From positions 1 to 10,987 of the forward strand of contig CAVINP010000069.1 in NCBI GenBank assembly GCA_963643985.1: DNA of 10,987 nt. Direction: 5' to 3'. Numbering within the stretch: the first letter of the stretch is position 1; the number at the start of each line of letters is the position of its first letter. Made by a program: the position numbers and the translations under genes. Below the pieces are notes generated by a model. The model saw only the letters and a list, made by a program, of their open reading frames with translations, had not been told where the DNA came from and searched no databases. Below are positions 5,870-10,987 of this stretch, piece after piece. The stretch is from SFTH01 sp963643985. Its GTDB lineage: Bacteria; Bacillota; Clostridia; Christensenellales; Aristaeellaceae.

Positions 5870-6919
5870 TCATGCTTTCTTCCGATCGGAGTAGGTGACC
5901 ACCGCACGCTGGATGCAGATGAACAGCAGCAGCAGTGCGCCGGTTGCGATCTTCCCCCACCAGGAGTTCAGGTTGCCGGCGAAGGTGATCAGCGCCGGTA
6001 TGACCGACTTGAGCAACACGCCGAACATCGTGCCGAACATGTAGCCCACGCCGCCCGTCAGCAGCGTGCCGCCGATGACCGCGCAGGAGATGACCTCCAT
6101 TTCGCCGCCCTGCAGCGACATGTTCCAGCCGGACTTGACGACCAGCACATATGCAATGCCCGCCAGCACCGAGCAGAAACCGTTGAAGGCATATACGATG
6201 ACCTTCGTGCGGCCCACGGGCAGGCCCATCAGTTTGGCCGACTGCTCGTTGCCGCCGATGGCGTACACGTTGCGGCCAAAGCGCGTCTTCTGCATCACGA
6301 ATGCGCCGATGAGTATCATGGCCAGGAAGACCAGTACGTTCAGGTTCAGGAAGGCGATTGGCTTGATCTTGACCCACTCGCCGTCCACGAGGTGCTTGAA
6401 GTAGATCTTAAAGCCTGCCAGGCTGTCGATCAGCGGATGCTCGATCGATATGGATTCGCGGCTGATCAGGGAGCATACGCCGCGGGCCAGGAAGTTGCCC
6501 GTCAGCGTGGTGATGAACGGCGGCACATTCAGATAGTGAATCGTCGCGCCCATCAGTGCGCCCAAACCCACGCCGACGACCAGCGAAAAGAGCATGCACC
6601 ATGCAGGATGGATGCCCAGCACCGAATAGCCGTAGGCGATGAACATGCCCGTCAGGGAGGCCACGGAGGCCACCGACAGGTCGATACCGCCGGTGATGAG
6701 CACCATCGTCATGCCGACGGCGGAAATGCCGTAGTAGGCATTGTCCACGAACATGTTCACGAAGGTGCGCAGCGTGGTAAAGCCGATGCTGCCGAACATG
6801 ATCGCGCCGAAGGCATAGATCAAAAGGAAGATGCCGATGGTGGCATAGACCATGATGTACTTGGGATTGAGTATGCGGCTCAGGAGCGACTGATGGCCCA
6901 ATTTCTGCTTCTCAGACAT
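5870..6919 (-). CDS. yjfF: Sugar ABC transporter permease, YjfF type
   Basis: A 349-residue integral membrane subunit of a CUT2-class sugar importer; in E. coli, YjfF pairs with YtfT to carry galactofuranose. The family motif ITGGIDLSV (75-83) follows the second hydrophobic stretch. The cytoplasmic coupling segment TRFGRNVYAIGGNEQSAKLMG (212-232) carries the family's YAIGGN motif. The C-terminal pattern with SWWGKIATG, LLFI and IQR agrees closely with YjfF as I recall it. It starts directly after the stop of the upstream permease gene (TAA then ATG, no gap). Its ribosome binding site GGGAGG lies inside the last codons of that gene, so the two are probably translationally coupled. It is the last gene of the operon; the bidirectional terminator follows. 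Confidence 0.93.
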   Translation of the reverse strand: MSEKQKLGHQSLLSRILNPKYIMVYATIGIFLLIYAFGAIMFGSIGFTTLRTFVNMFVDNAYYGISAVGMTMVLITGGIDLSVASVASLTGMFIAYGYSVLGIHPAWCMLFSLVVGVGLGALMGATIHYLNVPPFITTLTGNFLARGVCSLISRESISIEHPLIDSLAGFKIYFKHLVDGEWVKIKPIAFLNLNVLVFLAMILIGAFVMQKTRFGRNVYAIGGNEQSAKLMGLPVGRTKVIVYAFNGFCSVLAGIAYVLVVKSGWNMSLQGGEMEVISCAVIGGTLLTGGVGYMFGTMFGVLLKSVIPALITFAGNLNSWWGKIATGALLLLFICIQRAVVTYSDRKKA

Positions 6920-8005
6920 TTAAATTCCTCCCTTCGCCAGCGCACGTCCGGCCTCACGGGCCTTGGCACGCTTTGCCATGGCGTTGCGCACCGGTTCGGA
7001 CTGCAGCACGATAACGATGGCAATGATCAGCGCCTTGAACGCCATCGTGGCCTCGGAGGTGATGCCGAAGTAGTACACGAAGGTGACGATCGTGCGGATG
7101 ATGATCGAACCGATGACCGTGCCGGTCAGGCTGAACTTGCCGCCGGACATGCTCGTGCCGCCGATAACCACTGCGAGGATGCAGTCGGTCTCGTAGTTGA
7201 TGCCGGCATTGTTGGAGTCGTTGGACATGATGCGGCTGGAATAGATCAGACCTGCGATGCCCGAGAGCAGACCCGTCAGCGCAAACACGATGAAGATCAC
7301 GTGCTTGGCGTTGATGCCGGAGAGGCGGGATGCGCTGCGGTTGATGCCGACGGATTCTACGAAAGTGCCGAATGCAGTTTTGCGCACAAACAGCATCACC
7401 GCAGCGACAATTATGATGGTCAGCACGATCGGTGTGGGCAATCCCAGACACGAGCCCTGGCCGAGCCACTTGAAGGGCGTATAGCCGGTCGTAAACTGCT
7501 TGCCGTCGGTCAGAATCTGTGCCACGCCGCGGCCGCAGACCATCAGTATCAGGGTTGCGATGATCGGCTGCAGACCCAGCTGGCCGACCATGAAGCCGTT
7601 GAAAAGGCCCATGAGCGTGCACACCACCAGCGGCACCACGATGGCCAGCCAGAAGGGCTTGACCGTGTAGTCGCCCATGGTCGTGTACTCCAGCACATCC
7701 CAGCGCATGAACTTCAGCGCGAACGCACCGGACATGGCGACCAGTGCGCCGACGGACAGGTCCGTGCCGCCCAGGGCGATGACCAGCGTCATGCCCATGG
7801 CGATGATCGTGATCTCGGCGGAACGGTTGATGATGTCAACCAGGCTGCCGTAGAGCATGCCCGTGGAGGGCTGATAGCTGATTTTAAAGAAATCCGGGCG
7901 AATGATCAGGCACACCAGCAGGATCAGCAGTTCGGCAATGACCGCCCAGGTGATCTTGGAGCGCATCAGCACCGAGAAGTCAAGTTTTTTCCTGTTATTC
8001 TTCAT
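6920..8005 (-). CDS. ytfT: Sugar ABC transporter permease, YtfT type
   Basis: A 361-residue inner membrane permease, the second and non-identical pore subunit of the importer. A single N-terminal hydrophobic helix (about 18-35) is followed by the family motif LGGTDLSVGA (78-87). The segment QPIIATLILMVCGRGVAQ (146-163) and RKTAFGTFVESVGIN (208-222) match E. coli YtfT strongly as I recall it, as does DANNAG-like NDSNNAG followed by ILAVVIGG. The C-terminal tail is basic and cytoplasmic. The ATG overlaps the stop of the ATPase gene by ATGA (8002-8005), behind a GGGGGAAGAG site. Having two distinct permeases, not one homodimeric one as in ribose or methyl-galactoside systems, is characteristic of the YtfT/YjfF group. 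Confidence 0.93.
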   Translation of the reverse strand: MKNNRKKLDFSVLMRSKITWAVIAELLILLVCLIIRPDFFKISYQPSTGMLYGSLVDIINRSAEITIIAMGMTLVIALGGTDLSVGALVAMSGAFALKFMRWDVLEYTTMGDYTVKPFWLAIVVPLVVCTLMGLFNGFMVGQLGLQPIIATLILMVCGRGVAQILTDGKQFTTGYTPFKWLGQGSCLGLPTPIVLTIIIVAAVMLFVRKTAFGTFVESVGINRSASRLSGINAKHVIFIVFALTGLLSGIAGLIYSSRIMSNDSNNAGINYETDCILAVVIGGTSMSGGKFSLTGTVIGSIIIRTIVTFVYYFGITSEATMAFKALIIAIVIVLQSEPVRNAMAKRAKAREAGRALAKGGI

Positions 8006-9525
8006 GCTCTCTTCCCCCCTGCTGCCTTGGCACCGTCGGCGATGACGCCCAGAATTTCCTGCTGCGTGCAGCCATCGCCGTCCAGCTCGGCCACCTTCTC
8101 GCGGTCACGCATGACCACGATCCTGTTCGAGCAGCGGATGATCTCATCCAGCTCGGACGAAATGAATATGACGGACACACCCTGATTGCACATCTCCAGC
8201 ATCAGGCGCTGAATCTCGGCCTTGGCACCGACGTCGATACCTCTGGTCGGCTCATCCAGTATCAGCACGTCCGGGTTGGTGGCCATCCAACGGGCCAGTA
8301 TGACCTTCTGCTGGTTGCCGCCGGAAAGCTCGCCGATCTTCTTTTCGGCATCCGGGGTGGCAATGCCCAGAGCCTTGATGTATTTGTCCGCCAGTTCGTT
8401 CTGCTCGGCGCGGGACATGGGATGCAAAAAGCCTCTCCTGGCCTGCACAGCCAGCATGATGTTTTCGCGTATGGACAGGTCTCCGATGATGCCGTCGCGC
8501 TTTCTGTCCTCGGGGCAGAAGGCAATGCCGTTCATCATGGCATCGTAAGGCTTTTTGATGTTGGCCTTCTTGCCCTTGACGGAAACTTCACCCTTGACCG
8601 GCTTCGTTGCACCGAAGATCATCTCCGCCGTCTCCGTGCGGCCCGAGCCCAGCAGACCCGCAAAGCCCATCAGTTCGCCCGCCTTGAGCGAAATGGAGAT
8701 GTCCTCCACGCTGCCGGGGATGCCCAGATGCGATGCGGTGAGCATGTAGGGCGCATCTTCCTTCACGTCTGCACGTTTGAGGTTGAAGATCACGTCCATG
8801 TCCTTGCCGATCATGCGCGTGACCAGCTCGAGCTTGGTGATCTCCTGTATGCCGTAGGTGCCCACCAGCTTGCCGTTCCGAAGCACGGTCATGCGGTCGG
8901 AGATGGCATAGACCTGATCCAGGAAGTGTGTGATGAAAATGATGCCCATGCCGCTCTGCTTGAGCTCGCGCATGACATCAAAGAGGAGCTGCACCTCGTT
9001 CTCATCCAGAGAGGAGGTCGGCTCGTCCAGTATCAGTATTTTCGCCTGAATATCCACGGCGCGGGCGATGGCGACCATCTGCTGCACAGCCGTCGAATAA
9101 TATGAAAGCGGACGCGTGACATCGATGTTCAGGTGGAACCTGTTCATCAGTTCGCGTGCACGTCTGTTAATTTCCTTCCAATTGATCTGACCGTGCTTCA
9201 TCGGCTGGCGGCCGACGAATATGTTCTCGGCTACGGTCAGATTCGGGCAGAGGTTGACCTCCTGATAGACGGTGGATATGCCCATGTCAATCGCGTGCTG
9301 CGGGCTGACGGGCGTAATCTCCTTGCCGTCCAATGTGATGGTGCCTGCGTCCTTGTGATTGACGCCCGTGAGGCATTTGATCAGCGTAGACTTGCCTGCG
9401 CCGTTTTCGCCCAGAAGCGCGTGAACCTCGCCCGCATTGAGGCTGAAATCCACCTTATCCAAAGCCTTGACGCCGGGGAACTGAATTTCAATGCCCTTCA
9501 TTTCCAGAATGCATTTTTGCGGCAA
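8002..9525 (-). CDS. ytfR: Sugar ABC transporter ATPase, two-domain, YtfR type
   Basis: A 507-residue duplicated ATPase that powers sugar uptake at the cytoplasmic face (RbsA/MglA/YtfR family). The first half has Walker A GENGAGKST (39-47), a degenerate signature STAVQQ (144-149), Walker B ILILDEPT (163-170) and H200. The second half has a degenerate Walker A GLLGSGRTE (290-298), an intact signature LSGGNQQK (400-407), Walker B VLILDEPT (420-427) and SSELDE where the switch histidine would be. This asymmetry is normal for the family, leaving one competent site. I chose the TTG at 9525: an AAGGGGAG site ends 8 bases before it. The GTG at 9534, giving three more residues, abuts that site and is less likely; the ATG at 9501 would drop a conserved-length N-terminus. 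A non-ATG start would keep expression modest compared with the binding protein. Confidence 0.95.
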   Translation of the reverse strand: MPQKCILEMKGIEIQFPGVKALDKVDFSLNAGEVHALLGENGAGKSTLIKCLTGVNHKDAGTITLDGKEITPVSPQHAIDMGISTVYQEVNLCPNLTVAENIFVGRQPMKHGQINWKEINRRARELMNRFHLNIDVTRPLSYYSTAVQQMVAIARAVDIQAKILILDEPTSSLDENEVQLLFDVMRELKQSGMGIIFITHFLDQVYAISDRMTVLRNGKLVGTYGIQEITKLELVTRMIGKDMDVIFNLKRADVKEDAPYMLTASHLGIPGSVEDISISLKAGELMGFAGLLGSGRTETAEMIFGATKPVKGEVSVKGKKANIKKPYDAMMNGIAFCPEDRKRDGIIGDLSIRENIMLAVQARRGFLHPMSRAEQNELADKYIKALGIATPDAEKKIGELSGGNQQKVILARWMATNPDVLILDEPTRGIDVGAKAEIQRLMLEMCNQGVSVIFISSELDEIIRCSNRIVVMRDREKVAELDGDGCTQQEILGVIADGAKAAGGKRA

Positions 9526-9549
9526 AACTACCACTCCCCTTGAATTAGT

Positions 9550-9584
9550 AAAAAACCAAGGGGCGGACGAAACCCGTCCGCCCC
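9550..9584 (-). terminator. Intercistronic hairpin, partial terminator or mRNA 3' stabiliser
   Basis: GGGGCGGACG (9560-9569) pairs perfectly with CGTCCGCCCC (9575-9584), a 10-bp GC-rich stem with a 5-base loop. On the minus strand it is followed by TTGG and then six T residues (complement of 9550-9555). It lies 38 bases after the binding-protein stop codon and 24 bases before the ATPase start. No promoter is evident between it and the ATPase gene, so the downstream genes must rely on readthrough. This is a known way to make binding protein in excess. Confidence 0.8.
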
Positions 9585-9622
9585 ACGGTTAAGGATCTAC
9601 ATCAAAGTATCCTGATGGATGA

Positions 9623-10612
9623 TTAATACACGCGGGAGTCGATCACGTCTGCAGCCAGCTGAGTGGTCACAGTGCCCAGGTCGATGCCGCCGACGCAGTC
9701 GTACACGCCCTCTTCGGGATGGACAACTTCCTTGTCATAGGTCTCGCCGTTGAGCAGGCCCTCGATGACCGGCACGACGAAGTCTGCATACAGAGGAGTG
9801 CACTCGATGGTGGCGTTCATTTCGCCCGCAACGATGGCTTCGAAAGCAGCCTTAACGGAGTCGCAGCCAACGATGATGATGTCCTGTCCGGGAACCAGAC
9901 CGGCAGCCTTGATGGCGTCGATTGCGCCCAGTGCCATGTCGTCGTTCTGAGCAATCAGCACGTCGATGTCATCGTAGGACTTCAGCCAAGTCTCCATCAG
10001 AGCCTGGCCTTCGGCGCGGGTGAAGTTACCGGTCTGCTGAGCGATCAGCTTCATGTTCGGATACTCTTTCAGAGCGGCCAGATTACCCTCGGTACGGCCG
10101 GTCTGAGCGGATGCACCGGTGGTGCCTTCCATGATGACCACGTTGACTTCTTCTTCACCGCGGCCCAGGGTCTTCAGATACTCGCCGACCCATGCGATCT
10201 GACGACGACCTTCTTCAACGAAGTCACCGCCGAATGCTGCGACGTAGTCGATATCGTCGATGCAATCAGGCATACGGTCGACCAGCAGCAGCGGGATCTC
10301 GGCCTCGTTGACCTCTTTGAGGACCTCGTCCCAACCGGTGGAAACCACGCCGGTGAAGAGGATGACGTCAACGCCCTGGGTGATGAAGTTGCGCAGTGCC
10401 TTGATCTGGTTTTCCTGCTTCTGCTGTGCATCGTCATAGACGAGCTCCCAGCCTTCGTGCTCGGAGATTGCATTGCAGAGGTTGTCGGTGTTCGCGGTGC
10501 GCCAGTCGGATTCCTGACCGATCTGAGAGAAGGCGATCTTTGCGGCAGATGCGCTGGCCGCGATGCTCAGCACCATAACCAGAGCCAGTACCAGAACCAA
10601 CAGTTTCTTCAT
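9623..10612 (-). CDS. ytfQ: Sugar-binding protein, YtfQ (galactofuranose-binding) type
   Basis: A 329-residue exported periplasmic-binding-protein-fold subunit (family PF13407 type) that captures sugar for the importer. Residues 1-23 are a signal peptide ending ASASA, with no lipobox cysteine. Motifs that match E. coli YtfQ as I recall it are FSQIGQESDWR (28-38), DAQQKQENQIKALRNF (61-76), a VDR at 111-113, GTTGASAQTGR (163-173), FTRAEGQ (197-203), QNDDMALGAIDAIK (222-235) and CDSV (250-253). These include likely sugar-contacting residues W37, R38, D112, R113, R173, N223, D224 and D251. Conservation favours a galactofuranose or galactose-like ligand, but no catabolic gene is in the window to confirm it. 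ATG 10612 is chosen because AAGGAGGG lies 7 bases upstream; the in-frame ATG at 10630 sits before that site and would add residues to the signal peptide. Confidence 0.94.
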   Translation of the reverse strand: MKKLLVLVLALVMVLSIAASASAAKIAFSQIGQESDWRTANTDNLCNAISEHEGWELVYDDAQQKQENQIKALRNFITQGVDVILFTGVVSTGWDEVLKEVNEAEIPLLLVDRMPDCIDDIDYVAAFGGDFVEEGRRQIAWVGEYLKTLGRGEEEVNVVIMEGTTGASAQTGRTEGNLAALKEYPNMKLIAQQTGNFTRAEGQALMETWLKSYDDIDVLIAQNDDMALGAIDAIKAAGLVPGQDIIIVGCDSVKAAFEAIVAGEMNATIECTPLYADFVVPVIEGLLNGETYDKEVVHPEEGVYDCVGGIDLGTVTTQLAADVIDSRVY

Positions 10613-10656
10613 GAGTATACCCTCCTTCATTTTTGGGCATCAGCCCATCTGACACT

Positions 10657-10685
10657 ATTATACAACGTCCCTGTTTTAAACGGAA
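10657..10685 (-). promoter_or_regulatory. Promoter of the sugar transporter operon with weak -35
   Basis: A perfect TATAAT (complement of 10657-10662) gives a predicted start near 10650. At the expected distance (17 bases) the -35 region reads TTCCGT (complement of 10680-10685), a poor match, as expected for an activator-dependent promoter. The transcript would begin close to a small hairpin TGGGC/GCCCA (10634-10638 with 10643-10647), which could protect the 5' end. The leader is about 38 bases. Confidence 0.6.
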
Positions 10686-10703
10686 TAAACAATTTTCTCC
10701 CGT

Positions 10704-10757
10704 TTGTTCGCATTTTACTGTTTTTCTATGCCTCAGATGAGAACAAAACGTGAACAA
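10704..10757. promoter_or_regulatory. Three GAACAA boxes upstream of the sugar operon promoter
   Basis: GAACAA occurs at 10741-10746 and 10752-10757, a direct repeat exactly 11 bases apart (one helical turn). It occurs again on the minus strand at 10704-10709. The two extended copies share GAACAAA(A)CG. They lie roughly 55 to 107 bases upstream of the predicted transcription start, where an activator would bind. In addition, AAACGG (10678-10683) and CCGTTT (10700-10705) form an inverted repeat beside the weak -35. The regulator is not identifiable. Confidence 0.35.
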
Positions 10758-10762
10758 GGTTA

Positions 10763-10987
10763 AATATTTTACGATGAAAGGGGACTGTTTTAGGTTCAAA
10801 CCGATCTTTGAGAAGTTGGTACTAAAGGCAACAGAAGCGAAGCAAGGATCAGAGAAATAGTGATGGGAGTCGAACCATCCTTCTGTCTCAGCTCCCATCC
10901 CCACTCCTGTTCACCATTCAAACGGCCCTAAAAACTGACCGCCGGCCGCTCTCCGTCACTTCCCTATCTTCTCATCCTTTCTGTAAT
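10763..10987. other. Right-hand non-coding stretch
   Basis: From the sugar operon start codon (10612) to the window end no gene can be supported. Beyond the control elements listed separately, the only clear structure is an inverted repeat GATGGGAG/CTCCCATC (10862-10869 with 10892-10899). Its 22-base loop is long and no T tract follows on either strand, so it is not a convincing terminator. A 28-codon plus-strand frame at 10774-10860 has no ribosome binding site. The minus-strand frame reaching 10904 mostly overlaps control sequence and is out of frame with the binding-protein gene. Confidence 0.5.

Noticed and set aside
5861..8185. 774-codon open frame on the plus strand
   Set aside because: It is antisense to both permease genes and the ATPase end. 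It begins inside a terminator and its product is low-complexity, rich in His, Asp, Gln and Ala, so it is a shadow frame.
9719..10753. 344-codon plus-strand frame over the sugar-binding protein
   Set aside because: It is antisense to a strongly recognised gene and runs through that gene's promoter.
10774..10860. 28-codon plus-strand frame starting MKGDCF
   Set aside because: The ATG is preceded by AT-rich sequence without a purine-rich ribosome binding site, and nothing is recognisable in the peptide.
10862..10899. tRNA T-arm-like GGTTCGACTCCC on the minus strand near an inverted repeat
   Set aside because: The T stem does not pair over five bases around a seven-base loop, and no acceptor, D or anticodon arm can be drawn around it.

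Overview
The window looks like a piece of a bacterial chromosome, most likely from the Bacillota (Clostridia). The supporting signs are strong purine-rich ribosome binding sites, near-consensus sigma-A promoters with TAAAAT/TATAAT -10 boxes, a chromosomally encoded CCA on the tRNA, and compact operons with ATGA overlaps. Base composition is moderately GC-rich by eye, and the codons favour G or C at the third position. That bias is why long empty reading frames lie antisense to the real genes. The genus cannot be named from the sequence alone.

Layout. Positions 1-341: the start codon, ribosome binding site and promoter of a leftward gene that lies almost wholly outside the window, then a GC-rich hairpin-dense non-coding element and the terminator of the next operon. 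Positions 342-3652, minus strand: a two-gene polar amino acid ABC transporter. The upstream gene encodes one polypeptide with an N-terminal half binding domain, a complete binding domain, another half binding domain and the permease. The downstream gene encodes the ATPase with an extra C-terminal domain. Positions 3653-3801: divergent promoters. Positions 3802-4932, plus: a kinase of the N-acetylhexosamine 1-kinase (NahK) type. Positions 4943-5112: tRNA-Ser(CGA) with its own promoter and terminator. Positions 5224-5616, plus: a small secreted SH3-like protein. Positions 5870-10612, minus: a four-gene sugar importer matching the order and sequence features of E. coli ytfQ-ytfR-ytfT-yjfF (galactofuranose uptake). 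Positions 10613-10987: the upstream control region and non-coding sequence.

How the genes work together. The sugar operon is a complete CUT2-type importer: binding protein first, then a two-domain ATPase and two different permeases. A strong hairpin between the binding-protein gene and the rest probably gives excess binding protein. The amino acid transporter is also functionally complete, since binding, pore and ATPase are present in two polypeptides. The kinase may phosphorylate an amino sugar released from host or dietary glycans, but the usual lacto-N-biose pathway partners are not in the window.

Most unusual points: (1) the two half binding domains in the permease fusion are complementary and could form a circularly permuted second binding domain around the intact one; (2) the amino acid ATPase ends in what looks like a degenerate GHKL/anti-sigma-type domain; (3) the sugar-binding protein lacks a lipobox cysteine. 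No CRISPR array, insertion sequence, phage gene or obvious defence system was found.
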